Part shown: one piece after another, positions 24,585 to 37,166 of the stretch
How the letters are laid out: every line of letters starts with the position of its first letter
Position numbering within the stretch: the stretch's first letter is position 1
NCBI RefSeq assembly: GCF_964204645.1
Contig: NC_134036.1
Coordinates: 1,796,001 to 1,860,000, forward strand
Source: Tubulanus polymorphus
Taxonomy: Eukaryota > Nemertea > Palaeonemertea > Tubulaniformes > Tubulanidae
Direction of reading: 5' to 3'
Length of the DNA: 64,000 nucleotides
The notes under the pieces: model-generated
Told to the model about the DNA's origin: nothing
Databases searched by the model: none
The model's input: only the letters and a program-made list of their open reading frames with translations
Made by a program: the position numbers and the translations under genes

Positions 24585-24660
24585 ATAGCTCCAGCAGCAG
24601 CAGCAGCACCAGCAGTACCACCAGCAGCAGCAGCAGCAGCAGTACCAGCAGCAGTATCCC
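24585..24660 (+). repeat. Imperfect CAG/CCA microsatellite
   Basis: CAG runs are interrupted by CAC and TAC. One frame is Ala-rich; a Gln/Tyr frame is open to the right but closed by TAG just to the left. No exon support. Confidence 0.8.
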
Positions 24661-24678
24661 ATCCTCTACTCTCTCCCG

Positions 24679-24948
24679 TCACTTATGAGATATTAAATTA
24701 GAATTTCTCTCACTTATCCTGCGATAATCATCGGACATTTTCGAATGATAATAAATTTCCGTCATCTCGAATTCGGCCAATTTATTTCCATATCGAATTA
24801 GCTTCCGATTACTGTCAGTACAGCAGTGCCAGTACACTGCCTCCAACTCTGTATCCACCGCCGCCGGGGTGCTCCGATAACAGATAAACGAATTACACAC
24901 AAATGATTGGAGTACATCGCAGTATTCAAACCACTCCAATACCTGCAT
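24679..24948 (-). other. Unassigned Cys-rich open frame
   Basis: The minus-strand frame includes YCDVLQSFVCNSFICYRSTP and YWHCCTDSNRKLIRYG. Coding-like in flavour, but splice signals are weak and no family was recognised. Confidence 0.12.
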
Positions 24949-25007
24949 TACATAAGCGAATTATACTAATATCTAATTACTTCACCGAGAACCTTAGTGT
25001 CTGATCA

Positions 25008-25085
25008 CTGGGTTCACTAGGATCGTAGAGCGACGTAGATCACTGTGGGGACAACTACTGCCAGGACTGGGTGGGTGAAGGGTTG
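25008..25085. repeat. Dispersed CCAGGACTGGGTG family copy
   Basis: CACTAGGATCGTAGAGCGAC followed by GCCAGGACTGGGTGG. The same pair of motifs occurs at 51,903-51,952. Confidence 0.55.
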
Positions 25086-25654
25086 TTGGTGAATTTTCGA
25101 CTAAGTTAAATGAAATCAATTTAGTAAGATGAATGGAGCCTTAAAGTGAACTAATAACACGACGTTAATACGGTAATGAAGTTATAGATGGAATTATAGA
25201 GGTTACTATTGTCTTACATCAACAAATCTATTGTTATAGGCAGATTTAAAGAAGCGGCCATTTTTTTCTAGAAGTATCACTTTTAGACGTAGATATCTTT
25301 CGTGAATGTACTTTACACCACCCCAATTACAGAACGCCATAGACAGACTTCTAGATGTGGCCATCCGTTCTGGAAGCGCCGTAAGGAAAATCTGACGACA
25401 TAGCCATCTTTGGTCTTTGCCACAACATCGATGGTCTTTGGGTTTAGACCTTGATACCAATTTCACGATGTCATATAAGTAGACATCTAAAAATGGCCGT
25501 CCTAATGGAATGATGGTGTCTAAGGGATATATTCGGCAGTTACATAATCCTTATCACCTCGTAAGTTCCATATGAACGTTTTCGTTCTTTATGCCATGGA
25601 AATAGAATTGATTTTCTTTAAATCAGTGCGCGAATGTCCTGCTGTCGCCGGTGA

Positions 25655-25799
<145 letters not shown>

Positions 25800-26654
25800 A
25801 GAAACTGGTGATCAATGCACTTGCGCCGCTCAAATCATTTCGTTATTACCTTTTCTCCGAGGTGCTATATACATCCACACATGTACATGCACATCCTTGA
25901 AATGAGATTGGTATTAGCGGTAATATAAGCACTTCTCGGGGCGATGGCGAATTGAGAATGAGACAAAATCACCATCTTATCACATCAGGTGTATTGTATA
26001 TATACCTTTTCGCGTGTATATAATGAATGTAGCAGGTTACAGCGCAGACGAAGAAGAGTGCGCGAGCGAGGACAGAGATTATTACTATTTCTAATCATTT
26101 TTCCAATCTAACAGAAATGCGACGAGGACAGATTGAGGTCTATATATAGCGCCGTTCGAGTCAGCGGAGTGCGAAATTGTCATTCAAAAAGATACAGGAT
26201 AAAGAGATGCGACATCAGAGGACTGTAGAAATGACCAGATGTTGTTCAGATGAAGAACTAGCTCCACCATCTCATCAGTAATGGTCATAGCTCGGAAACG
26301 GCAGCGCCAAGTTGTTCTGATAAACCCTCTAACTGTAATTGTGATAATAGGTTTTTTTCCGGTGTCACTGCGATAGGTGGAAACTCGTAATAGGTTCTCA
26401 GTGAACCCCCTTCTTCCGACTACACTGGTTCCACAGCAGAGAGCAAGAAAGACGACGAAGACTCTTTCTCTACGACTGATTTCCACAAATCTCGGTGAAC
26501 CCAATCGGCCTAAGCAGTGAGTAGGGCCAGGGTTAGGATTAGAGATAGTAGGTTCTTTGTGAACCCCTCGACTTATTGGCGAGAGCCTAGCTATCAGAAC
26601 AGTCACAATACGCTCGCATGCACCACTCGGGCAGAAGTTCTTGTAAGGAATCAC

Positions 26655-26865
26655 ACGTCCAGATTGCTACCTTATCTCATATTTCTGCGTAGCTTAAAAT
26701 TTGACCCGACCGGCCGCCTATCTACCATGTACATTACTTTTTTAAGATCATGATCAAGCTAACAATAACATACCCGGCAGTTATAGAAATAAACTGATTA
26801 AACATTCCATTGCAGTTTACAAAAGTGACCCAGCCGATTAGGAGAGACAAAGCCTCTAACTAATG
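26655..26865. mobile_element. 226-bp MITE family, diverged copy
   Basis: It contains CCGGCCGCCTATCTACC, TGTACATTACTTTTTTAA, GATCATGATCAAGC and GCCGATTAGGAGAGAC in the same order as the copies at 42.3 and 58.4 kb. Its ends are degraded. Confidence 0.75.
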
Positions 26866-27331
26866 CATACTCAACATCTCACGAGAATTTAAAACAATCT
26901 TACAACAGAACACTCCGTTACAACAACACAACCGGCGCTCGTTGCCGATGACGACAAAAAGGAAACGGCCCATCACATTAATAGCAGAAAGCCGTTGTCG
27001 CACGCGACACTGTAGCGTAGAGTAAGTTGGGTGGCTTTTCATCAGTAAAGTGATTTTTCTAGATTGTCGTCGTAGTTGTTCGGCAGATCGACGACTGACT
27101 GATTTCATCTAATAATAGCGACGGTACACGCGAAATTACCGTAGACTCTCTAATAATTCGCAACGAGAAAGATACGTTCGATCTTGATAATGTATCCAGG
27201 TCCCGGTTGAAAAGAGTCGCGAGTTAGAGTTAACTCTTGAGTCAGACCCTAATTCAAAACTGTGGAACTGAGTCCGGGATGTTAAACACGATGAAAAGAT
27301 TTCAACTTTCTTCAGAATAAAAAGGAAAATT

Positions 27332-27637
27332 TGCCATGCCAGCCATCTTTAAACAAACATAGCTGCCATGCCAGCTATCTTTAAACAAACATAGCTGCCA
27401 TGCCAGCTATCTTTAAACAAACATAGCTGCCATGCCAGCCATCTTTAAACAAACATAGCTGCCATGCCAGCCATCTTTAAACAAACATGCTGCCATGCCA
27501 GCCATCTTTAAACAAACATAGCTGCCATGCCAGCTATCTTTAAACAAACATGCTGCCATGCCAGCCATCTTTAAACAAACATAGCTGCCATGCCAGCCAT
27601 CTTTAGACAAACATAGCTGCCATGCCAGCCATCTTTG
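27332..27637. repeat. 32-bp tandem array, about 9.5 copies
   Basis: Unit landmarks CATCTTTAAACAAACATAG and CTGCCATGCCAGC. Two copies lack one A. Confidence 0.97.
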
Positions 27638-27904
27638 AAATCATACGGAAGCAAAGTGGCTGTGGATAGAGCATTGTGTCATTCATGTTTCCGGCCGAGA
27701 TCCCATGTCACACACGGTATCACATAAACCTCTAGGACAGCAGAGAATCAATCAAACTGACACACACACGGAATACACTGACATGTATCCTGGCGTGAAA
27801 ATACTATCCGTCAAGTTACCGGAGAGATTAACTGCGTCATAGACTGATCCGTGACGCATCCAAGCGTGACGCACCTGTCTGTCATACATCCTTTACATCG
27901 GATG

Positions 27905-27934
27905 GACACAGCAGCAGCAGCAGCAGCAGCTACT
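27905..27934 (+). repeat. Short (CAG)n run
   Basis: About eight CAG/AGC units next to a solitary 109-bp satellite copy. Confidence 0.8.
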
Positions 27935-27961
27935 ACAGCAACTTCATACACGGAGACATGA

Positions 27962-28090
27962 GAGCAAAAACTGATCGTCCACACTTCACATGTGTTCAGT
28001 GCTTCCTTCACCTGAGACATTTCTTATCGAAAATGAACTACAAACACCAGATATTAGACATTTTATCAGCGCAACTTCCAAAAACTGACC
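27962..28090 (+). repeat. Solitary 109-bp satellite copy
   Basis: AAAACTGATCGTCCACACTT to AAAAACTGAC, slightly more than one unit, with a 4-bp duplication (CTTC) not seen in the arrays. Confidence 0.9.
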
Positions 28091-29089
28091 ACTCGTTATA
28101 ATAATGCATGTCTTAAGTGATGCTGACCATACACACCCATAAGAGATCCATTCTAGCTATCTTCAAATCAATCACCTTGAAATAAATATCTTACCCGATT
28201 TTCGTCGTTATACCGGTAACTTTCGTATTCGTCCATTTCGTAATCCTTTATATAGATCCTATACAGTATTCTAGCTATATCTCATACAATGATTTTTCCA
28301 CCATAAAGAACGTCTAGAGTCTAGAGGATCGATGTCTTTTTTATCAGTTGAGTCAATGATATTCTGTATGGAATTTTAGATTTTTCAAAGTGAATCCGTT
28401 TTATTTCGGGTTGAATCAGTATCCATTTACAGAACCTACTGAAACCTGATAGAGTCTATAGTGAAGTGTACCAGCGATACAAGTCGATCTCATCCAATTC
28501 ACACGTGTAAATCATCAACACTCAATAACCGCATTGTATCAATGCGCATGAAAAACTTATCTATTCCGGAATTCAATTCAGATTTTAAAATGAAACCACT
28601 AAAACGTAACATTAGATGGTATTCCTGAATTTCATCTATTCCTGACAATGATCTTATTCCGATGAACACTTTAAGTCCACTACATTGAGTTGTCTTTTTT
28701 CTAAATCCCAAACTTGTTAACTAAGTTCGTTTAGATTACGAAACGACGGTAGAAATTTCAGAATTCTCGCAAATGACGTCATTACGCTGTGTTCGTTTAT
28801 ACCGAACTGCGGAAGATGCGGGATATTCCTATTATCGGCATCATCGTCATCTTTATCACGACGACAGTGCGGCTGTCGACTCGACGGTGTGTATGAGGAG
28901 GTGACGGGAAGGAATTGTAAAGATGATCAGCAGCACAACGATGTCCGCAGAATTCTTAAACAGCTTCGACGGAGAATACCAACTTACACACGCAATACAA
29001 ATGACGAATACCGGTTCGATGAGGAGCGAACTTTGCGATATTCGTCAGAGTTTAGTAAAGATACGAGGAAATCTATCTCTGAGTCTATA

Positions 29090-29350
29090 TAAGAGATTCG
29101 AGATTATCGCGAGATAATCACTAAATATGTATTGTAGATTCGAGATAATCGCGTGATAATCACTGAATATGTTTTAGAGATTCAAGACAATCGCGAGATA
29201 ATCACTGAATATGTATTGTAGAATCGAGATAATCGCGGGATAATCACTGAGTATGAATTAGAGATTCGAGATAATCGCGAGATAATCACTGAATATGTAT
29301 TAGAGATTCGAGATAATCGCGAGATAATCACTAAATATGTATTAGTGATA
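29090..29350. repeat. 42-bp tandem array, about 6 copies
   Basis: Unit landmarks GATTCGAGATAATCGCGAGA and TAATCACTGAATATGTATTA, each with a TCGCGA palindrome. Confidence 0.95.
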
Positions 29351-29436
29351 CGTGGTTATCACTGAGTCTCAATTAAAGATACGAGATCAACTTTCATTTC
29401 AAAGTGATATCAATAAGCAACTGAAGATAATGATGT

Positions 29437-29748
29437 TTGTTGAAATACGGAGTTTATCCTGGAGTTTATCGCACAAAAACTACCATAGTTGACGCCAGAT
29501 TTGCTAATATAATTTGTCTCGGAGAGTTTACTACGATTCAACACAAGCTAGAAAGAGACAGATCGCTTTCTAAACTCGTACAGTTCTCACGTCGCTTCTA
29601 CAAAACGATTCCGATTGCAAAACAGCGAAAATTCGTCGACGAATTTCTCACAGAGATGGTTTTCGCTATTCGAGAAATCGCTCACGCGTTTTACGACGCA
29701 TTCCCAGTGAGCATCAGAGTAGGTTGGTGTGAGGATGTCCGTCCGTAG
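29437..29748 (+). other. Unassigned 103-codon open frame
   Basis: The longest non-repeat plus-strand frame in this part, including SLSKLVQFSRRFYKTIPIAK and AFYDAFPVSIRVGW. Composition is coding-like and it starts shortly after the 42-bp array. No family, splice support or start context allows a call. Confidence 0.2.
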
Positions 29749-30229
29749 CTGACCGTGTACAAACTCTCTACACATCCACATACATCCATAGATTGATAAA
29801 TGCTCTCTCTCTCTATCTATCTCTCGCGCACTGTCCGGTTCATGTCACACATGCCCTGAATTGCTAATTACCACTAATACCACACAATAGATTACACGCG
29901 TCCAACGACAACAAGAAGAACATTTGGAACCCGCAGCGATATACTAAACATTAACATACTCATACATTAGCCATCAATCGTTCCTCATTCTCGATAAATT
30001 CAAATTGACCTCCCCTGCATAATATTCACTGACAGCCTTAATTACTATCGATATATATCTGTATGTACTGTACATGTGTCGTACAAATCCAGTTGACGGT
30101 CGCAGCACTGTCCGACGACTCTGATCTGTCGAACTGCTGCTGGTACTGGGGTGTATAGGGTCACAGTTAGTCAATCAGAGATTACTGAAATTGAGTCAAT
30201 GAATTTCGACCCCGAAGATCTCTGGACGC

Positions 30230-30775
30230 AGTCCTAGGTTTTCTAGGAGTCTGGATCCAGTTCTACAGTTTTGTGGGTTTGACTTTATTCTGAATCCAGA
30301 TCCACAGTTGTGGTGGTTTAATTTGATCTGGACCCAGTTCCACAGTTGTGGTGGTTTAATTTGATCTGGACCCAGTTCCACAGTTGTGGTGGTTTAATTT
30401 GATCTGGACACAGTTCCACAGTTGTGTGGGTTTAATTTGATCTGAACACAGTTCCACAGTTGTGGTGGTTTAATTTGATCTGGACCCAGTTCTACAGTTG
30501 TGGTGGTTTAATTTGATCTGGACCCAGTTCCACAGTTGTGGTGGTTTAATTTGATCTGGACCCAGTTCCACAGTTGTGGTGGTTTAATTTGATCTGGACC
30601 CAGTTCCACAGTTGTGGTGGTTTAATTTTATCTGGACCAAGTTCCACAGTTGTGTGGGTTTAATTTGATCTGGACACAGTTCCACGGTTGTGTGGATTTA
30701 ATCTGGATCCAGTTCCACAATTGTGTGGGCTTAATTTAACTGTGGACCCAGTTCCACAGTAGAGAGGATTTAATT
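30230..30775. repeat. 38-bp tandem array, about 14 copies
   Basis: Unit landmarks CCAGTTCCACAGTTGTGGTG and GTTTAATTTGATCTGGACC. The same family appears inverted at 16.85 and 47.15 kb, and as single diverged copies at 27.25 and 37.2 kb. Confidence 0.95.
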
Positions 30776-31069
30776 CGGATTTAAATCATATAATTGCGAG
30801 GTAAATTAGAAAGCGATTTGCACGAGTCCCTCGGGATTCAATCCATCAATTTTCCGCATTTTTAATTTCGGAGGCAAGTCGGCAAAAACAACATAATCAA
30901 CATTATTTTTTTAGCCAATTCGAATGGGTAAAAACATGACATGTGACGTTGAGATAAGCGACTGCTCTTGCGGCGAAATCGTCAGTCAGTCAGTCAAACT
31001 TGAGTTCCATCTTCAAGAAGAATTACTACTAACATCTGATCGTTCATGACGATTGGCACCGAGGCAGAA

Positions 31070-31480
31070 ACAGGTTGTCAAAATATCACTGCCACTTTAC
31101 GAGAGTTGAGATTGAGATTTTGATAGGCGATATTTTGACAAGCGCGCAGAAAATACTGGCGTTCTTATTTGTCCTCTTGTAAGACCATCAGAATTTACAT
31201 CTAGGACCGTGCGGTCAAATGCTAGAAATTTTCGACCCATTATCACAAATATCTCAAATAGTCATTACAACGGGTGATATTTTGAGATTGTGGGCTAAAT
31301 CACGTTTTCTATGAAACTGCTTAAATCTGGCGTCCTTTTTGTAACGGTGAAACCTTCAAAATCTAAGCCTAACTATTGGTTGCGGTCGAATACGAAACAT
31401 TTTTCGATCGGATATCTCAAAATATCTCAAATACCGTGATCACCGGGTGATATGTTGAGATTGATATCTCATTCACCCCG
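31070..31480. repeat. Degenerate about 165-185-bp repeat with AATATCTCAAAT hairpins
   Basis: CAAAATATCTCAAATA faces GGGTGATATTTTGAGAT at about 31,240-31,295 and again at 31,420-31,470, with an older version near 31,075. Confidence 0.45.
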
Positions 31481-32306
31481 AGGATAATGAAGCAGATATT
31501 GAGACACCCGATGTTAAATATATCGCGTTATGTTTGATGTATCATAGTTAACTTTGATGAGTTGAACACAACCAGACAGACAAGCGTCTTATAACTAAAC
31601 AGCTTATAGAGTACTGGCAGCTTAAATCTTTTATTTTTACCAGGATCCAAAGCTATCGATATTTCTTTTGTATGAAGTCATCAAAGACAATAAGATTTGA
31701 AAAACAACTGTTTAGCGATATTTAGGGTTAGACCGACTTATTCCAAGATGAGGCTGATGTTGTGCCTTATCAACAAATGCTTTGTCGAAATCCACCGTTG
31801 AACAGGATTCTAAGACTGTGCAGAAAACCCGTTATCGCTGCTTTGCAGCTATATTCAAATTTTGATATTCTGCCAGATTTTTATTTCATATTAAAATTAA
31901 AACCCAACGATTTTCATATTCACTGACAGAATACGCAAGACTTTTTCTATTACATCGATTTCGTTTATTTCTTGCTATCGTTCATTTTTTCGCTCGTCGT
32001 CGTGTCGCGTTCGGGTTCTCGCGATGAAGATGCGTGCGCACGACGGCGCGGAATACCGTGGATATCAATAACACGACGCGCATTCTTTAGAATCTCCTTC
32101 ACGGTCGTCGATAATGAATTGAAACGAAAAGTGATTCGGGTTTTATTTCATTCTCCTCCAAGTCGTCTGCTCCGGCTCGGCAATCTCCGTCGGTATTTTT
32201 CATTGATGTCGATAGAAATTAATTCGCAATCGATTTTTTTGTTGCCATCGACGACGATGATGACGGGGACGGTATTGTTAAAGATATCATAATTCACGCG
32301 CGATTG

Positions 32307-32309
<3 letters not shown>

Positions 32310-32381
<72 letters not shown>

Positions 32382-32620
32382 TGTGGATTGGGAAAATGGG
32401 AAGTGGTTGGGGAGAGAGGGGCAGGGAGAGGAGAGGGAGAGAGGGGGAGATAGAGGGGAGAGGGGGAGGGAGAGCCAGGAGAGGGGGAGAGAGGAGAGAG
32501 AGGGGAGAGAGAGAGGGGTGAGGGAGAGGGAGAGGGGAGAGAGAGGGGTGAGGGAGAGGGGGAGAGAGAGGGGTGAGGTAGAGGTGAAGGAGAGGGGAGA
32601 GGGAGAAGCAAGGAAGTGAA
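32310..32620 (+). repeat. (AG)35 followed by GA-rich tract
   Basis: Pure (AG)n to 32,379, then imperfect GAGAGGGGAG sub-repeats to about 32,620. It reads as a long CU tract in a minus-strand transcript. Confidence 0.97.
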
Positions 32621-33128
32621 AAAGTGTAGATGGATGGATGCAATGGAATCATTGAAACCGAAACGTCATTATGCCTAAAGTTGGGAGATTTGTCTATTTA
32701 CAATTTCCACTGCCTTCGGGCCTCAGGTAATAATTATCCCTATGTCTTATGAGAAATATATCTGACGGATTTTTTTTTCTACAATTATCGAAAGACCTTC
32801 GTGGTTAAGATAAACATAAATCAACCCGATAGTTTATAACGGCAGCACTGGACTCGTGACGATATATCGTCCATCGTCGGTCGAACGGTTCCTAGCTGCG
32901 CGTTTATCGGGCGATTATTCCGTTACGAGTCCGAGCGTTAATTGGTCAATTATTCAAATGAAACCGTCGTCGTCTCTCTCGTCTGCTATACATCAGTAAA
33001 AAGCGTTGTTTATATGCTCGACCACGATCGGCTGCTTCTCGGGCCGCGGGGTCATTCTATCTTATCCGCTGGCCACGCATATTGTCATGATGAATAAATG
33101 CAAATGGACATTGATGTTTAGTTACTAA

Positions 33129-33244
<116 letters not shown>

Positions 33245-33289
33245 AGAATAGCTATTAGCTATTAGCCTGACAGGACCAGAAGGCGAAAC

Positions 33290-34005
33290 CAAAATGGCCG
33301 CCAGGCAGTCTAATAGGGAACCTGCGATTTCCTGTGGCAATCGAGGATTCCACTCACGGCAGGCGAGGATCCAACAGGTTCGCTAGTAGTTACTCCGTGT
33401 TCGATTTCTTCTCCATTTCAACGATAATCGAAAATGTTTCGGCCAATGTTTGTATGGTATGTTTGGTGCTGTGATATAGTGTATGGATTCGGGAGTGTAA
33501 AAGTTCAGTTCAAAGTTAATTGAAAATGAACTCATGTTTAGAACGTAAGACTGGCTTCTCGTCACGCCATCTGGTGGGATAGCTGGTGATGCGGGTTCGC
33601 CACTGCGAAAAAAAAATATCATCAAAAATGGCCCGCAGGCAGCCATATGGGATTACTGCGGACTAAAATGGCGACTAGACAGTCGTATGACCTTAAGATG
33701 AAACCAAAATCTATCGGGCAGTTATGTTGCTTGAAGAAGATACCAATTAGGGGCGTTTAGTTTAGACGGTCAAATCGTGACCTTAATATAAACCAACATG
33801 GCCAACGGGCAGCCATATGACCAGAAAATAAAAACAATAAGGCTATCAGGCAATGATCTGAAGATGAAGGGTTGATATAGTTTGCTTTACTTCGCTAAGA
33901 AACACTATCATGGCCTCATTTAAGATCGCTTAAATCCAATATGGCTACCAGGCAGTCAGTTAAGAGTATTAAAGTCCAAAATGGCCATCGAGCAGCCATA
34001 TATCA
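33290..34005. repeat. Degenerate AAAATGGCCRNCAGGCAGYCATATG repeats
   Basis: About eight irregularly spaced variants, for example CAAAATGGCCGCCAGGCAG, AAAATGGCCCGCAGGCAGCC and CAACATGGCCAACGGGCAG, alternating with GATGAAACC-type spacers. Confidence 0.55.
33565..33579 (-). promoter_or_regulatory. CTCF-like motif
   Basis: Minus strand TCCCACCAGATGGCG, same core as at 8,110 but inverted. Confidence 0.25.
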
Positions 34006-34270
34006 TCTTTCATCCTCCTTCAACAGTCATTAGGATATAGTCGAAACATATAATTCGCCCAAGGAAACATTTTTGGACTTACCATCATTTTTCGTTATTA
34101 TACTGGGATTCTCTTTATATTAGATAGCAACCCCTATTATCACATCTACGCACTAATACGGACAGTTCTCTTTACGACTTACATGTAGACCCACCCGACC
34201 ATTGGTCACACAACACTTCTCATCATTTTCAACTACAACATTTCGATCACGATGATGAATAAAACTCTAG

Positions 34271-34310
34271 GAACTTACCTAAAAAGACAAAAACAGATCG
34301 AAAAACGAAT
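34271..34310 (-). promoter_or_regulatory. Recursive-splicing (ratchet) site
   Basis: Minus strand: TACTAAT branch-point-like motif, then a pyrimidine tract ending GTCTTTTTAG at 34,279, directly followed by GTAAGTTC from 34,278. An acceptor abutting a perfect donor is the defining layout of a zero-length recursive splice site. The downstream frame closes at once (GTA AGT TCC TAG), so it is not a coding exon in phase 0. It sits on the same strand as the two predicted exons and divides the 53-kb intron into about 22.6 and 30.6 kb. Confidence 0.5.
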
Positions 34311-34839
34311 TAGTACAAATGTTTCTATTATTTTTTTTCTGAATAGAATTTGAATCGAAGAAGGATTTGATAATTTTTTTTTTAAAAAAGAAAAACTAAT
34401 AACATGAACGTGGATTGAAGTTTAAATGCGGTGAACGTGAACAGTGTGGTGCAAAAGGATTCATAGGGAGGAATGGATATAAACAGAGTGGTGCAAAACA
34501 TATTGGAATGGCGTGCTTTAACGAAAGCTCTTCCATTTTATTTGAAGAATATCCTAAACCATCATCAGCATTTCATTAAAAACTCGCGAACTATAATCGC
34601 GACTTCATCAAAAAGAAAATCTATCTTTTTGGTCTATTTTTTCAAAGAAGTAAACGATCCTCTGATGTCGTTTGACCGTCGTCGTTGCTGTAAGTCTTTC
34701 GATATAAGTCGTATAGGGCACGTTGATTGAACAATGATACCACCTGCTCCGTTCAAATTATACTAAACATACGTATCACCGCGGCAACGCAACAATACCG
34801 ACCGCTAAATAAACCCGAAATTATATTCCCCGATTTTTT

Positions 34840-35097
34840 ATGAGCTTTATCCGCGCACCACCTGAGACCCGATCGCCTCGATTGCCGCAGGTCGAACCAA
34901 ATGAGCGAAAAAACTTTGCGTCGATTGGTTTTTATATAGAAGATAATAACCACAACCAGCTGGGTCATCGTCGTTATAACCGTCGACTGAGTCACGCGCC
35001 AGGGGCGACTACGAATTTTTTTTGGGGACCGGAAGAACACTTCGTTGATGATTACCACGATTATGAATACCTGAGGTTTGGTTATAACTGTCAGTAA
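34840..35097 (+). other. Unassigned open frame rich in Asn/Arg/Tyr
   Basis: The 85-codon plus-strand frame includes IEDNNHNQLGHRRYNRRLSH and FVDDYHDYEYLRFGYNCQ, ending in a double stop. An acceptor-like GATTGCCGCAG sits inside it. No family was recognised, and the antisense frame is also open. Confidence 0.15.
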
Positions 35098-35254
35098 TAA
35101 CCCAGGCAGCTACCCGCTGTAAGGACGACGCAATAATGGGGGTATTTGATGAGTTTGTACGAAAAAAAATAAATCGTAATTTACTAAGGATAAGTGGCCG
35201 TTTTCTAACGGATAACTGCGTCTATCCGTTCTCGTTTGGCATCGTCTGCAGGGA

Positions 35255-35375
35255 CTTAAGTTGCTAAAAAATTTATCAGAGTTAACCAGTAGATAGTTGA
35301 CATAGTGACATCTTAAAGCTCATTGTTATGGTATCGATCAACCGATAATCTACATCCAACTTTTAAGTATATGGC
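35255..35375. mobile_element. Degenerate copy of the TTGGTTAAC MITE family
   Basis: AGAGTTAACCAGTAGATAG, GACATAGTGACATCTTAAAG and TTGTTATGGTATCGATCAAC resemble the inverted-repeat interior of the 3.93-kb and 37.7-kb elements. Confidence 0.35.
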
Positions 35376-36051
35376 CAAGGGACATATGAATAACCACTAC
35401 CTGGTGTTTGGATATTTTAGGGCGATACGAAAAGGGCTATCTGATGTTTGGATGTAAATAGTAGGAGAGAGGGGGCTAGCAACGGGAGGAGATTTGGAGA
35501 GCTGGGGAGGGGGGAATGATAGACGATTGACATTTTAACTTTAAGCAATCGCGACAAGTCCCACGTATGTTTCTATTTATATATCTATGTAAATCCCAGG
35601 GACAGACGGACGGACAATAAACCGAGTCGGTGGCGATGAGCGACCCTGGTTGACATTACAATCACCAGCAACACCGATCGATATCTACATCCACCGTTAA
35701 CGATATCGAGCGTGGCGTTCATAAATAACATGGCAATTCAGGTGGAATCTCGGTTGCCACAGTAAGCCACCGAGGAGGTTCCTCAGTTGCCGGAATAAAT
35801 GCTCACTCCTCATTCCTCTCTAAGCTACTCGCCTGCCAGGGACAGCTCGATTTGTGAGTTCATTAACATATTAATCACCTGCCACAGTAAGTTTCTTAGA
35901 ATATCTCATTCGACTTAATCGACGCTTCGAGGAAAATACGAAACATCAAAAGTTAGAAATCAAAACGATTTCCCGAGCGAAAATTGAAAAAAAAGAAAAA
36001 CTAGATAAAGAAAAGAAAAAACATGAGTTTTTACTTTCTCGGTTTCGGTAG

Positions 36052-36158
36052 CGTTGAGATTTACCGGGGAGGGTGAACATGTCGCCGTTTACGCAAGGAT
36101 AAAAGCCGAATCGATCCTTGTGAAGTCGGAGTCGAGCGACAAGAGAACAAAGCCATAA
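36052..36158 (+). other. Possible plus-strand terminal exon (unassigned)
   Basis: A strong acceptor (TTTTTACTTTCTCGGTTTCG then GTAG) is followed by a frame reading LRFTGEGEHVAVYARIKAES and closing at TAA after KRTKP. A second overlapping frame (DPSNGKVSLEASINHL) stays open further right. No poly-A signal or family was recognised. Confidence 0.15.
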
Positions 36159-36746
36159 AGAAGCATTACGATCCGTCTAATGGCAAAGTTTCCTTGGAGG
36201 CATCTATCAACCATTTAGCACATCACCATTTCTCTCGCATAACTATCTCTTGTATTCATAGCTCAATGCAGAGAAAGTGAAGGTATTCATCTCCATCCGG
36301 ATTTTTCATTTGGGAAAGTGAAGACCTCTATCACAATATATTCCTAACATGTTTTTCGATTTGGGGAGTGGGGCATCTCCCTGGGCCTCTCCTGTCTCTG
36401 TATCTAAACCTCCACTCTTTTCGCCTTCCACTCTCACCTCTCAACCCGTCTTCTTTCATCCTCACTATCTCCTCCCTCTCCCTCTCCTCTATTTTTCATT
36501 CTGTGACTCGGCAGGATAAAACAATCTGTGTCATCGTTGTCTTACGCGATCAGTAACAGATGCTACGCGATCGACAATACGATATCTTTTGTGATCAGCA
36601 GTTCTTTACAAATGTCATTATCATGACGTGATAGATAGATAGATATATATGATAACTTATCCACAATGTGAAAACATATAATTGTTGGAACCGACTGCTC
36701 CTTAGGAGACGTTCGATGGCTCATCAGCATTCTCCTATTTCTTAAT

Positions 36747-37166
36747 CGTCCACACTTCACGTGAGTCTCGAACTTCACCTGAGACATTTCTAATTGAAAA
36801 TGAACTACAAACACCAGACATTAGACATTTTATCAGCACACCTTCAAAAACTGATCGTCCACACTTCACATGTGTTCAGTGCTTCATCTGAGACATTCTG
36901 AACCGAAGATGAACTACAAACACCAGACATTAGACATTTTATCAGCACACCTTCAAAAACTGATCGTCCACACTTCTCATGTGTTCAGTGCTTCACCTGA
37001 GACATTTCTAATTGGAAATGAACTACAAACACCGGACATTAGACATTTTATCAGCTCGCTTTCAAAAACTGATCGTCCACACTTCACATGTGTTCAGTGC
37101 TTCACCTGAGACATCGTAATTGATAATGATCTACAAACACCAGATATAAGACATTTTATCACCTCA
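36747..37166 (+). repeat. 109-bp satellite array, about 4 copies
   Basis: Same unit as at 13.9 and 47.7 kb. The first and last copies are diverged, and one copy has ACATTCTGAACCGAAGATG instead of the usual ACATTTCTAATTGAAAATG. Confidence 0.95.

Noticed and set aside
24585-24701. Poly-Gln/Tyr exon
   Set aside because: The Gln frame is closed by TAG immediately upstream and lacks a pyrimidine tract for an acceptor.
27332-27637. CRISPR-like array
   Set aside because: 32-bp units are directly adjacent with no unique spacers; a eukaryotic minisatellite.
28816-28896. Short frame MRDIPIIGIIVIFITTTVRL
   Set aside because: Hydrophobic start suggests a signal peptide, but only 26 codons with no donor or downstream exon visible.
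31972-32292. 106-codon plus-strand frame, and minus-strand frame with VPVIIVVDGNKKIDCELIS
   Set aside because: Both strands look partly protein-like, the minus frame has an internal stop, and no splice signals fit; left unassigned.
32287-32652. Ser/Leu/Pro-rich 121-residue frame
   Set aside because: Reverse complement of the (AG)n and GA-rich tract.
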